Shown: piece by piece, positions 53,310 to 63,400 of the stretch
Layout: each line of letters begins with the position of its first letter
How positions within the stretch are numbered: the stretch's first letter is position 1
Source: Pseudoduganella umbonata
GTDB taxonomy: Bacteria; Pseudomonadota; Gammaproteobacteria; Burkholderiales; Burkholderiaceae_D
NCBI RefSeq assembly: GCF_014192225.1
Contig: NZ_JACHXS010000003.1
Span: forward strand, 697,319-761,318
Length of the DNA stretch: 64,000 bases
Reading direction: 5' to 3'
Notes under the pieces: generated by a model
What the model was told of the DNA's origin: nothing
What the model saw: only the letters and a program-made list of their open reading frames with translations
Databases searched by the model: none
Program-made: the position numbers and the translations under genes

Positions 53310-54755
53310 ATGGCCGAGCACAAGACTTCCCTCGATCCCGACGACTGGGCCGCGCTGCGCGCGCAGGGCCACCGCATGCTCGACGACATGTTCGACTATC
53401 TCGAACAGTTGCGCGAGCGCCCCGTGTGGCAGCCGGCGCCGGCCGAGGTGCGTGCCAGGTTCCAGGCGCCGCTGCCGCGCGCCGGCAGCGACATCGCCGG
53501 CCTGCACCGTGCCTTCATGGAAGACGTGCTGCCGTACGCGGTCGGCAACGCGCACCCCGGCTTCTTCGGCTGGGTGCATGGCGCCGGCACGCCGGTCGGC
53601 ATGCTGGCCGAGATGCTGGCGGCGGGCCTGAACGCGAACGTCGGCGGCCGCGACCAGATCCCCGTCGAAGTGGAGCGCCAGGTCACCCGCTGGATGGCCG
53701 AACTGTTCCGCTTCCCGGCCGGCGCCGGTGGCATCTTCGTCACCGGCACGTCGATGGCGAACATGATCGCGGTGCTGGTCGCGCGCCGCCGCGTGCTGGG
53801 GCTCGAGGTCCGCGATGCCGGCCTGGCCAGGCTCGGGCACGGCCTGGTCGCATACACGTCCGCCGCGGCGCACGACTGCATTGCCCAGGCGATGGACCTG
53901 ACCGGCATCGGCCGTGCCGCGCTGCGCCTGGTCCCGCTCGACGATGATTACCGGATGGACACCGTGGCGCTGGAACAGGCGATCGCCGCCGACCTGCGGG
54001 CCGGCCTGCGGCCCTTCTTCGTGGCCGCCACCGCCGGCACGGTGGACACCGCCGCCATCGACCCGCTGGCGCGCGTGGCGGCGATCGCGCAGGCCAACGG
54101 CCTGTGGTTCCATGTCGACGGCGCGTTCGGCGCCATGGCGATGCTGGCACCCGAACTGGCGCCGCTGCTGGACGGCATCGAACGGGCCGATTCGATCGCC
54201 TTCGACTTCCACAAGTGGGCGCAGGTGCCGTACGACGCCGGCTTCGTGCTGGTGCGCGACGGCGAACTGCATCGCCAGACCTTCGCCGCCGCTCCCCGCT
54301 ACCTGAAGCGCGAGCCGCGCGGCATGGCCGGCGGCTCGCCGTGGCCGTGCGATTTCGGCCCCGACCTGTCCCGCTCGTTCCGCGCACTGAAGACATGGTT
54401 CACGCTGCAGGCCTACGGCGCCGACCGGATGGGCGCCGCGATCGCCGGCACCTGCGAACTGGCGCGCTACCTGGCCGGCGAAGTAGGCAGGCGCCCGGCC
54501 TTCGAGCTGCTCGCGCCGGTGGCGTTGAACATCGTGTGTTTCCGCTACAAGGTGGCCGGCCAGGATGTCGACGACTTCAATGCCGCGCTGGTGGCGGACC
54601 TGCAGGAGGCCGGCATCGCCGCGCCGTCGCTGACGACGCTGCGCGGCAAGGTGGCCATCCGCGTGGCGATCGTCAACCACCGCAGCGAGCGGCGCGATAT
54701 CGATGCGCTGCTGACGGGACTGGAGGAGCTGGCGGCGCGCAGGTTGCGCGGTTAG
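53310..54755 (+). CDS. Group II PLP-dependent amino-acid decarboxylase
   Basis: 481 aa with CAGGAGCCGCC before the ATG. The aromatic-amino-acid/glutamate decarboxylase fold is shown by NAHPGFFGWVHGAGTP, TSAAAHDC (His188 stacks on PLP), HVDGAFG (Asp270) and the Schiff-base Lys302 in FDFHKWAQVPYDAGF. It removes the alpha-carboxyl of an amino acid, giving an amine and CO2; substrate choice (Trp, Tyr, Dopa, Glu, Asp, others) is not readable by eye. Its stop overlaps by 4 bases the stop of the convergent ATP-grasp gene. Confidence 0.93.
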   Translation: MAEHKTSLDPDDWAALRAQGHRMLDDMFDYLEQLRERPVWQPAPAEVRARFQAPLPRAGSDIAGLHRAFMEDVLPYAVGNAHPGFFGWVHGAGTPVGMLAEMLAAGLNANVGGRDQIPVEVERQVTRWMAELFRFPAGAGGIFVTGTSMANMIAVLVARRRVLGLEVRDAGLARLGHGLVAYTSAAAHDCIAQAMDLTGIGRAALRLVPLDDDYRMDTVALEQAIAADLRAGLRPFFVAATAGTVDTAAIDPLARVAAIAQANGLWFHVDGAFGAMAMLAPELAPLLDGIERADSIAFDFHKWAQVPYDAGFVLVRDGELHRQTFAAAPRYLKREPRGMAGGSPWPCDFGPDLSRSFRALKTWFTLQAYGADRMGAAIAGTCELARYLAGEVGRRPAFELLAPVALNIVCFRYKVAGQDVDDFNAALVADLQEAGIAAPSLTTLRGKVAIRVAIVNHRSERRDIDALLTGLEELAARRLRG

Positions 54756-56842
54756 CGGCGCGTGCGGGCGTTTTCCAGCATCCGGCGGAATGCCGTGAAG
54801 ATCTTGCGCATGGCCGGCTTCTTGTACGGGTAGGTGGCTTCGTCGTCCATCGCGTGCACGATCATCGCGTTGTCCACTTCGAATACCAGCAGCCTGCCGT
54901 CCGGCGTTTCGGCGCAATCCATGCCCACGTACTGCAGGCCGATGCGGCGGTCGATCTCGGCCAGCGCGGCGCGGTGGCGTGCCGCGAACGTGGCATCGAA
55001 CTGCGCCATCGCTTCCGCTTCCAGCGCGCGCTTGGCCGCGCTCTCGCCCATGCCGGCATTCAGGTAATGCACCATCCAGTGTTCGGAGCTGGCGAAGTGC
55101 GCCAGGTACGGCACGCCTTCGACCAGCACCACGCGGTACTTGCCGAACAGGCCGTTGGCGCCGCGGTAGTCGACGAAGCGCGACAGGTAGAAACTGTCGG
55201 CCGGTACCCGCTCCAGGTAGGCCGCCAGGCCGGCCGGCGTATCGATCTTGTCGAGGTCGTGGCCCGCGTGCGATCCCAGCGGGCGCACGATCAGGGGGAA
55301 TACGCCGTCCGGCAGCACGTCGGTCAGTGTCTCCGGCGCGGCGGCGAGGGCCGCGACCCGCGCGCGCGCCAGCCGCACCGTCTGCGGCATTTCCACGCCG
55401 TCGATGCCGCTCAGCGCATTGCAGGCGCCGTCGCGCGACAGCACGGCGATCCGGTCCGGCCCGTTGATGACCGGCCGCGGCCAGCCGGCGATCCATTCGG
55501 ACAGCCGGGCCAGCAGCGGCTGGTTGGCATCGTTCTCGCCCATGCAGACCATCATCACGTCGTGCTCGGGCACCACGTCGGGCCAGGGCGCATCGGCCGT
55601 CACGTACAGCATTTCCAGCGTCACGTCCGACTCTTCCAGCAGGAACTCGATCGGCGTATTCGCCATCAGGTCGCCCAGGCCCATGATCACCAGCAGGCGC
55701 AGCATCTCGCCCTGCCGCGCCGGCAGCGTGTAGTGCGGGCGGATGCGCACCGCCTCGGCCTGCACGTCCATCGCCACGTCGCGATCGCCCGTCAGCTGCA
55801 GCGTGATGGCGAAATCGAGGTAGGCATTGGCATCGAGCTGGTCGGATTCCGCACGCGCCAGCAGCGCCTGGGCCACCGGCGCCATGTCCACCTTGTTGAA
55901 GGCGCGGCGCATCAGCGGTGCCGTGCCCACCAGGGGTGCGAACGGCAGCGCGGCGGCGGCCACCTGCGGATCGGCTTCGCGCGCCACGTCCGGCACGAAG
56001 CGCTTCAGCAGCGCCAGCTTGCCGGCCAGGCGCGGCGCATCCCAGCGCGGCGCATAGTCGACCGGCGCGGCGCCGTCGAAGGCCCGCACCGCGTACGGGC
56101 GGTCCGACAGCACGATGTGCGCGTACAGCGCGAACGCTTCGGCGAAGTCGTCGAGCGGACTCTGCGCGCCGAACGGCGTCAGCCAGGCGGTGCCTTCGAT
56201 GGCTTCGTAGGTGGCGGCGGGATCGGCGCCCGCGCGCCGCAACGCATCGTCGGCCGGCACGATGCCGCCCGCCTCGTCGACCCGCCAGGACAGCGGCAGG
56301 AACGAGTATTCGCCCTGTGCCTCGCCGGCCCACCAGTCGGGAATGAAGCGGCGGCCGGCGGCCAGCGCCTTGCCCGCCTCGTGCAGCAGCACCAGGCGCA
56401 GCGCATTGGCGCGGGTGTCGGCACCGGCTTCCTCCACGCGCACCTCGACCAGCGATGGGGACGCCGGGAACGCGGCGCTGGCGCGCGCGCTGGCCCAGCC
56501 GTTCGCGGTGACGTCCGCCAATTCGCCCGCATCGAGCAGCGTGGCGATACCGAGGAATTCACCGTCGGGCGTGAGCACGAGATCCGTCAGCGCCTCGCGC
56601 TCCAGCCCTTCCACGACATAAGCCCCCAGCCAGCTGGTGTGCAGCCGCGCCAGCACGGCCGGCGGCAGGCTGGCCAGCGCCCGATCGACATCCTCGTCGA
56701 AGCCGGCCGCGGTGGCGAAGGCGAGTCCGGCATGCGATGCGCGCAATGCGGCAACGAGGTGCTCCGGCGCGGGACCGTGGCGCCGCTCGGCCGGTTGCTG
56801 GATGGCGTCGTTCCAGAAGGCGATTTCCGGGCTGATGATCAT
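54752..56842 (-). CDS. Zincin-like / TPR-like / ATP-grasp fusion protein
   Basis: 696 aa, no signal peptide. Three parts: residues about 30-250 look zincin-like, with a helix ALRLVLLHEAGKALA in which the metal-binding HExxH reads H154-E155-A-G-K158, and a downstream DDFAEAFALYAH (E235) in the place of the third ligand helix. Residues about 320-380 read like one or two TPR units (YLDFAITLQLTGDRDVAMDVQAEA). Residues about 440-680 form an ATP-grasp domain: LIVRPLGSHAGHDL for nucleotide binding, YRVVLVEGVPYLAHF, and Mg-binding LLVFEVDNAMIVHA (E655, N658). It is a plausible amide or peptide ligase. I recall no characterised protein with this layout. Convergent with the decarboxylase. Confidence 0.75.
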   Translation of the reverse strand: MIISPEIAFWNDAIQQPAERRHGPAPEHLVAALRASHAGLAFATAAGFDEDVDRALASLPPAVLARLHTSWLGAYVVEGLEREALTDLVLTPDGEFLGIATLLDAGELADVTANGWASARASAAFPASPSLVEVRVEEAGADTRANALRLVLLHEAGKALAAGRRFIPDWWAGEAQGEYSFLPLSWRVDEAGGIVPADDALRRAGADPAATYEAIEGTAWLTPFGAQSPLDDFAEAFALYAHIVLSDRPYAVRAFDGAAPVDYAPRWDAPRLAGKLALLKRFVPDVAREADPQVAAAALPFAPLVGTAPLMRRAFNKVDMAPVAQALLARAESDQLDANAYLDFAITLQLTGDRDVAMDVQAEAVRIRPHYTLPARQGEMLRLLVIMGLGDLMANTPIEFLLEESDVTLEMLYVTADAPWPDVVPEHDVMMVCMGENDANQPLLARLSEWIAGWPRPVINGPDRIAVLSRDGACNALSGIDGVEMPQTVRLARARVAALAAAPETLTDVLPDGVFPLIVRPLGSHAGHDLDKIDTPAGLAAYLERVPADSFYLSRFVDYRGANGLFGKYRVVLVEGVPYLAHFASSEHWMVHYLNAGMGESAAKRALEAEAMAQFDATFAARHRAALAEIDRRIGLQYVGMDCAETPDGRLLVFEVDNAMIVHAMDDEATYPYKKPAMRKIFTAFRRMLENARTRR

Positions 56843-56952
56843 GGTTGCGAGGACGGTGGTGGTGGAAGGTCCAGTATACGACGGATGATCGAGCGCTTGA
56901 GCGCAACTGGCCGCCGGGCCGCTCTACAATGGGAAAAACATCGAGGAGACCC

Positions 56953-58752
56953 ATGAGATCCGCTGCCACGGCCCGTTCGCTCACGCTTGCCCCTGCCCTT
57001 GTCCTTGCCCCTGCCCTTGTTGTCGGCTGCTGCTTCGTCCAGCAGGCTGCCGCCGTCGAACTGCTGCCGCGCGCCGGCGCGACCGGCGTCAGTCCGGATA
57101 CGCCGCTGCGCATCGTGTTCGACGCGCCCCCGGTGCCAGGCACGCGCGGGCAGATCCGCATCTACGATGCCGCCGACGACAGGCTGGTCGATACGCTCGA
57201 CCTGTCGATCCCCGCCGGCCCGACGGCGCGGCGCACGGCACCGCGCGCGCCCTACCTCGCCCAGGCCTACCCGTACGGCGGACCGCGCCGCACCAATGCC
57301 GATACCAAGCCCGGTACGCCGACGCCCGGCGTCGACCCGGCACCGGTGAACCCGCCGGGCGACTACCAGCTGACGATCATCGGTGGCTTCACCGAAGGCT
57401 TCCACTTTTATCCGGTGATCGTGCGCGGCAACACGGCCTTGATCACGCCGCACCACAACCTGCTCGCCTACGGCAGGACGTACTATGTGCAGGTCGATCC
57501 GGGCGTGCTGGCGGGCGATGGTTTCCAGGGCATCACGGGCAAGCAATGGCGCTTCGCGACGAAGCGGCAAGGCCCGGCGAAAGATGCGGCGCTGGTCACC
57601 GTCAGCGCGGCCGGCGACGGCGATTTTTCAACCGTACAGGGCGCGCTGGACCACGTGCCCGACCGCCCCGACCGATCGGGAAAACGCACGACGATCTTCG
57701 TGAAGAATGGCGACTACGAGGAGATCGTCTACTTCCGTAACAAACGTGGCTTGAGCATCGTCGGCGAGGACCGCGACAAGGTGCGCATCCACTACGCGAA
57801 CAACGAGGTATTCAATCCGCATCCGCTGAACGTGGCGACCAATGAACTGCCCGGCACGTTCCCTTCGCGCCGCGCCGCCTTCATGGCCGACAACGTGGAG
57901 GACGTCGCCCTTGTCAACCTGACGATCGAGACCACGGCGAAAGGCCAGGCCGAGGGACTGCTGCTGAACGGCGCGCGCAACATCGTCACGCACGTGACGG
58001 TGCGCGGCTCGGGCGACGCCCTGCAAACCAACGGCAGCGCGTACTACAGCGACTTCAGCCTGGTCGGCGACGGCGACACGATCCTCGGGCGCGGCCCGGC
58101 CTACTTCCGCGCCTGCGACATCGGCTCGAAGGGCGCATTCATGTGGATCAGGAATACCGCGGCCAATCACGGCAACGTGTTCGTCGGCTGCCGCTTCACG
58201 GCGATCGGCGGGCCGACCGAGATCGCCCGCCTGCCGGACAACAAGGGCAGGAATTATCCGTACGCCGAGGCGGTGCTGATCGATTCGACGCTGGACGGCA
58301 TCAGCCCGGCCGGCTGGGCCGACGTGGGCGACGGCGCCACCCATGCGAAGTTCTGGGAGTTCAATTCGCGCGGAGTCGACGGCAAGCCGGTCGATGTCGG
58401 CGCCCGCCACCCGCGCTCGCGCCAGCTCGATGCCACGCGCGATGCCGCCGTGATCGCGCAGTACCGCGATCCGGCGTTCGTGCTGGGCGGCTGGAAGCCG
58501 GCGCTGGCGCCGCTCATCCTGGCACAGCCGAAGGCCGCCGCCAACGGTGGCGCCACACTGAGCGGTGGCACCACGCTGTCCGTGCGCGCCGCCGGGGTGC
58601 CGGAGCCGGCGTACCGGTGGTATCGGGACGGCAAGCCGCTTGCCGGAGCTTCCGGCGCGGTGATGCCGGTGCGGGAACCGGGCAGGTATACGGTCGAGGT
58701 GTCGAACGACAGCGGGAAGGTCGTCAGCGAAGCCGTGACCGTCGGCATCTGA
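56953..58752 (+). CDS. CE8 pectinesterase-like protein with Ig-like flanks
   Basis: 599 aa from ATG 56953, with GAGGAGACCC upstream. The N-terminus has a signal with internal repeat LAPALVLAPALV and a lipobox-like VVGC (Cys26), so it could be lipoprotein or secreted. Residues about 35-215 hold a Big-type domain (SPDTPLRIVFDAPPVPGTRG). The beta-helix (about 220-510) has GDFSTVQGALDHVP, GSGDALQ, and DGDTILGRGPAYFRACDI as the two catalytic Asp regions; the usual GRPW reads GRNYPYAEAVL, so this is a divergent branch. A C-terminal Ig-like domain follows (EPAYRWYRDGKPLAG). It should demethylate pectin or a related uronate polymer. Convergent with the GH35 gene. Confidence 0.87.
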   Translation: MRSAATARSLTLAPALVLAPALVVGCCFVQQAAAVELLPRAGATGVSPDTPLRIVFDAPPVPGTRGQIRIYDAADDRLVDTLDLSIPAGPTARRTAPRAPYLAQAYPYGGPRRTNADTKPGTPTPGVDPAPVNPPGDYQLTIIGGFTEGFHFYPVIVRGNTALITPHHNLLAYGRTYYVQVDPGVLAGDGFQGITGKQWRFATKRQGPAKDAALVTVSAAGDGDFSTVQGALDHVPDRPDRSGKRTTIFVKNGDYEEIVYFRNKRGLSIVGEDRDKVRIHYANNEVFNPHPLNVATNELPGTFPSRRAAFMADNVEDVALVNLTIETTAKGQAEGLLLNGARNIVTHVTVRGSGDALQTNGSAYYSDFSLVGDGDTILGRGPAYFRACDIGSKGAFMWIRNTAANHGNVFVGCRFTAIGGPTEIARLPDNKGRNYPYAEAVLIDSTLDGISPAGWADVGDGATHAKFWEFNSRGVDGKPVDVGARHPRSRQLDATRDAAVIAQYRDPAFVLGGWKPALAPLILAQPKAAANGGATLSGGTTLSVRAAGVPEPAYRWYRDGKPLAGASGAVMPVREPGRYTVEVSNDSGKVVSEAVTVGI

Positions 58753-58757
58753 AACAA

Positions 58758-58790
58758 GGTGGCGGCCGGCCGTCGCGGCCTGCCGCCACC
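58758..58790. terminator. Bidirectional hairpin between convergent genes
   Basis: GGTGGCGGC (58758-58766) pairs with GCCGCCACC (58782-58790), and further G/C pairs continue inside the loop. It lies 6 bases after the pectinesterase stop and 8 bases from the GH35 stop, so it can serve both. No U-tract is seen. Confidence 0.5.
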
Positions 58791-58797
58791 GTTGCCG

Positions 58798-60450
58798 TCA
58801 CCGATAGCGGTACAGCTTCACCTTCTGGATCGTGAATCCGTCGCCGGCCGGCAGCCGGATATGCCGCCCCTGGTGCGTTTCGTCGCCGTTCAGCCAGCGG
58901 CCTTCCTGCCAGCGGCCGTCGACGAAGCGCCCTTCCGTGACCTTCTCGAACCCCACGCCGGTCTGCGGGCCGGCCGGATCCTTGAACACGACCGTGATGC
59001 CCTTGCCGGCGACGATGAATTCGTCGTCGCCGGTCTGGATCACGAGCCCGCCGCGCTCCTCGAACTCCGCGGTCTCGGTCTTGCCCCACTGGTTCGCGAA
59101 GCTGACGTCGAGGGTGTAGCCGCCCAGCCTTGTCTGCACATTGGCCGTGCTGACCACGCCGTCATACGACACGTCGGCCTTGAAGCCGCGCATGCGGTCG
59201 CGCCCCTGCGCCGCCAGGATCAGCGGCGCCAGCTGCCTCAGGATCGCATACGCCCCGGGCAGGTTGTCGACCTTCGGGTCGGCAACGGCATCGATGGCGA
59301 ATGGCGAGTAGCCGATCGCATCGAGCTCGCCGATCATGTAGAGCGCGTAGGCGCCCTGCTCCGGCCGCCCGGCGCGGTTGGCTTCGGGAATGAACAGCGG
59401 ATTGTCCGGCCGCCTGAACTGCTTCGCCCAGTGGATGAAGTTGGGCATGTAGGTATCGATGGCGAGAATGTCGATGGCGGGGCCGGCCGCCTTCCACACA
59501 TCGAACAGGTGCGGCAGCGGTCCGGCGCTGGGGTATTCGCCGGGCTTGCGGCCGGGCCGGTTCAGCGCCACGTTGACGAACATCGGCAACGCGTATTCCG
59601 TCTTGCCGGCGGCGGCCAGGCCGTTCGCGAACGCGGCGTAATGCCAGGCCTGGAATACCTCCTGCGCTTCGACCGAGTCGCCGAAGACTTCGGTCCAGCT
59701 GCCGGCGGAACGGCTGCCGCGCGCTTCCCACAGGCTGCGCACGTAGGGATGCAGCGTGGCGCGGTGCGCCGCCAGGTACGACAGCAGCGTGGACGGCACC
59801 GGCTGGGCCAGCGCGGCATCGGCCAGCGGCCCGAAGTCGCGCACGTCCGGCAGCATGCCGATCTCGTTTTCCACCTGCACCATGAGGACGGTCCGCTGCG
59901 GGTCGGCCTGCTTCAGGTGCTTCATCAGCGCGGCGAACGCCTTGCGGTCGGCATCGAGCGTGTTGCCGGAAAACGGCGTCAGGATCTCCTGCGGTTCGCC
60001 GGCGCGGTTGCGCGTGCGCGGGAAACGCTGGTGGTCCTTCTTGACCCAGGCCGGCACGTAGGTCGACATCGAATTCTTCCAGGCGCCGAACCACAGCAGG
60101 ACAAGCCGCGTGTCGTTCGCGCGGGCCTGCTTGAGCATGCCGTCGAGGATGGTGAAATCGAATTTACCTTCCACCTGCTCGACCTGGTCCCACTCGACGG
60201 GCGCGAGCAGCGTGTTCAGGCCCGTGGCCTTCAGGCGCGGCCACAGCTTCTCGAGGTAAGGCAGGCTGGAGGCGGAGGAGTTGTACAGTTCGCCGCCGAG
60301 GACGAGGTAAGGCTTGCCGTCGACGATCAGTTGGGATGTGGTGCCCTGCTTCTGCAGGGTGGGGATGGGACGGTCGGCGGCGGTGGCGCCCAGCCCGGAG
60401 AGGGCGAGCGCCACCGCCAGCACGACGGTCCTCGCGAGAGGAACCGTCAT
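58798..60450 (-). CDS. GH35 beta-galactosidase-like enzyme with DUF5597-type C-terminus
   Basis: 550 aa with signal peptide ending TAAD. TIM barrel: YLVLGGELYNSSASSLPYLE, NTLLAPVEWDQVEQVEG, acid/base Glu196 in QVENEIG and nucleophile Glu356 in LFIPEANR, the GH35 arrangement. A beta-rich C-terminal part (about 430-550, FEERGGLVIQTGDDEFIVAG) matches the DUF5597-type extension. It probably removes beta-galactosyl or related residues from pectic side chains. It is 7 bases downstream of the TonB receptor gene, on the same strand, so the two form an operon. Confidence 0.88.
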   Translation of the reverse strand: MTVPLARTVVLAVALALSGLGATAADRPIPTLQKQGTTSQLIVDGKPYLVLGGELYNSSASSLPYLEKLWPRLKATGLNTLLAPVEWDQVEQVEGKFDFTILDGMLKQARANDTRLVLLWFGAWKNSMSTYVPAWVKKDHQRFPRTRNRAGEPQEILTPFSGNTLDADRKAFAALMKHLKQADPQRTVLMVQVENEIGMLPDVRDFGPLADAALAQPVPSTLLSYLAAHRATLHPYVRSLWEARGSRSAGSWTEVFGDSVEAQEVFQAWHYAAFANGLAAAGKTEYALPMFVNVALNRPGRKPGEYPSAGPLPHLFDVWKAAGPAIDILAIDTYMPNFIHWAKQFRRPDNPLFIPEANRAGRPEQGAYALYMIGELDAIGYSPFAIDAVADPKVDNLPGAYAILRQLAPLILAAQGRDRMRGFKADVSYDGVVSTANVQTRLGGYTLDVSFANQWGKTETAEFEERGGLVIQTGDDEFIVAGKGITVVFKDPAGPQTGVGFEKVTEGRFVDGRWQEGRWLNGDETHQGRHIRLPAGDGFTIQKVKLYRYR

Positions 60451-60457
60451 GCGCGCC

Positions 60458-63400
60458 TTAGAACTTCATGCGCAGGCCGAGGGCGAAGGTGCGGCCCGGG
60501 TCGTACTGCGACATCGTCGCGTTCCCGTACTGGAAGTAGCCGCTGCGCTTGGCCTTGTTCAGGTTGACGATGTCGAACGTCAGCATCGGCAGGCCTTCGC
60601 GGTCGAAGATCTGGTCCAGCTCGAAGCTCGACGAGAAATCCAGCTGCTTGTAGTCGCGGCCGAACAGCGCCGCCTTCGTGATGCCGCTCTGGTTGGCGTT
60701 GGCCACCTGGCTGCCCTGCGAGTACGTGTGCATGAAGCGCAGCATGTAGCCGTAGTTCTCGTAGTACACGCCGAAGTTGTTGGTCTTCTTCGGCACGCCC
60801 AGCGCGATGAAGCCGGAAGAACCTTCGCCGCTGGCCTTCTGGTTGATCAGCGTGAGCGTTTCGTTGATGCCGAAACCGCGCCACGGCAGGATCTTGTCGA
60901 GCGGCTGCACCCAGCCGATTTCCAGGCCGCGGATGCGCAGGATGCCGTCGGCGTTACGAGGGCGGGTCATCACCACGGTGGCGTTGTTCGGGCCGCCGCG
61001 CGAATCGATCGCCAGCTGCTGCGCCGGGATCAGCGTGTTGTAGTTGATGCCGTACTGGGCCAGGTTGGAGAACGGCATCGAGATGTTCTCGTTCACCGTG
61101 AAGCCGTTCAGCCGCTTCTGGAACGCCGTCACCGACAGGTAGCCTTCGCGGCCCGTGTACCAGTCCACGCCCAGGTCGATGTTATCCGACAGGTACGGGT
61201 TCAGGCCTGGATTGCCGATCGTGCCCACGTCCGCCGACACCGACGAGAAGTTGATGCCGGGGCGCAGGTCGTTCGGGTTCACGCGGGTCATGCTGCGCGA
61301 GGCGGCGGCGCGGAACACCACGTCCTTGGTCAGGTCCAGCGCGATGGTACCGGAAGGCAGCGTGTTGCTGTATTCCGTGTTCTGGTACACCCACTGGCTG
61401 ATGTTCGGGTACTTGCTGCCGTTCAGCGTCAGGTTGGCGTTGCGCGGATCGGACGTCGAGTTCAGCGAGCCCACCTGCTGCTCGGTGCGCACGTAGCGCA
61501 CGCCGGCATTCCAGCGCAGGTTGTAGCCGGCCGGCTGCAGTTCGCCGTTCGCTTCCACGTAGATCGCCTTCGACTTCTCGCGGATGTAGCCGGCGCTGGC
61601 GCCGGTCGACGACGCGCCCGAATCCGGCGCCGTGCTGTTGTAGAACTCGTAGTTCGAGTCGTTGCGGAAGCGGTCCCAGTCCAGTGCCAGGTGGCCGTAC
61701 GGGCCCGGCATCAGGTAGTTCTGCACCGCGGCGTTCGGGATCAGCGAACCGCCGTAGGTCAGTGCCGCGTTCTGGCCGGCCGTGTAGCCGGTGCCGTAGC
61801 CTGGATACAGGCCGGCAGCCGATGCGCCCGGCGTGGAGGCGCCGTCGCATGGCGGCGCGCCGTTCGGTCCCTGCAGGAATACGCTCGGGTTGTTGCCGCA
61901 GACGGCAGCCTGCCATGCGGCCGAGTTGTCCTGCGCGCGGATGGTGCGGTTGATGTCGTCCCAGGCGAAGCCGGTGCGGATCGTCAGCTTCTTGTCGCCC
62001 CACGCCATGTTGGTGTGGAAGCCCTTGGTCTCCGTTTCGCGCAGTTCGTTCTGGATGTTGACGCGGCCGCCCACCCACTGGTAGCTGGCCGGGTTGTTCA
62101 GGTCCAGGTTCGACACGATCGACGGCACGCCGCCGTTGTTTTCATACGTGATCGTGTTGCCGCTGTTCGGCGCCGTGATCGGCATGATGGTCGGCGCTTC
62201 GTGCGTGAAGCGGCTGCGGTTCCAGTTGCCGGACGCGTCGAACGTCAGCTTCGGCGTGATCTTCCATTCCACGCCCGGGTTGATGCCCAGCAGGTCGACC
62301 TTGTCGCGGCGCGGGCCGAATTCGATGAAGTTCAGCGCGTTGGCGAAGGTGCCCTTGGTGACCACGCAGCCGTCGGCGCAGTCGCTGCGGTCGACCGCCA
62401 TGTTCAGCGGGATCGACCCATTGTTGCGCACCGCCCACGTGTAGGCATTGCGCTGCATGTCGTCGTCCTTCTTGCTGTACATCGTGTCCAGGTAGAAGTG
62501 CAGGTCTTCGGTCGGACGGTATTCGCCGGCCAGCACCACCGAGATCTTGTCGCGGGTGCCGTAGTACTCCATCGTGCGGCCCAGGCGCGGCACGATCGCG
62601 TTGTCGATCTGGTCGATCGACAGGCCCGGATTGTTCGCCAGCAGGAATGCCTGGTTAATGGCGGTGCCCGCCACCAGCCCGTTGCCGGCGTTGGCCGGCA
62701 CGACGGCCGGAATGGTCCAGTTGCCGCCGCCGGTCGCGTTGCGGGTCGGCGAGTTGCTTTGCGCCGCGGTCAGGTTCGGGTTTGTCCAGCCGACCGTCTC
62801 GAAGCCGCTGGTGCGGTTCTGCTGGCGCGAGAACGACACGCCGCCCAGCAGGCCGAACTTGCCGCCCCACGTGTTCGACGCGATCACATTGCCGCGGAAG
62901 CCGGCCTTGTCGGCGATCTGCTGCTTGGTGCCCGTCAGGCCCATCGACAGCTGCCGGCCTTCCTTGTCGAACGGACGCGCGCTGCGCAGGTTGACGACGC
63001 CGGCGGCGCCGCCCTCGATCTGGCCGGCCGTCGGGCTCTTGCTGACGGTCAGCTTGGTGAACAGGTCGGTCGGCAGCAGGTCCAGGTCGACTTCGCGGTT
63101 CGTGTTGGCGCCGTCGATCGGGCCGGACGAGGCCACGGCGATCGGCGAGTTGTTCAGCAGGATCTTCGTAAACGAGGAACCCAGGCCGCGGATCTGGATC
63201 GTCATGCCCTCGCCCGTCACGTCGCGCGCCACTTGCACGCCGGGTACGCGGCTCAGCGATTCGGCCAGGTTCTTGTCGGGGAATTTGCCGAGGTCCTCGG
63301 CGTTGATCGAATCCTGGAAGCCGACGGATTCCTTCTTGTCGCGCGCGGAAGACAGCAGGCTGTTGCGGTAGCCCGTGACCTGCACGGTCTGCATCGGCGC

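Noticed and set aside
54752..56842. Simple zinc metallopeptidase annotation for the ATP-grasp fusion
   Set aside because: The HExxH motif lacks its second His (HEAGK), and the C-terminal half is an ATP-grasp domain, so a plain peptidase name would mislead.
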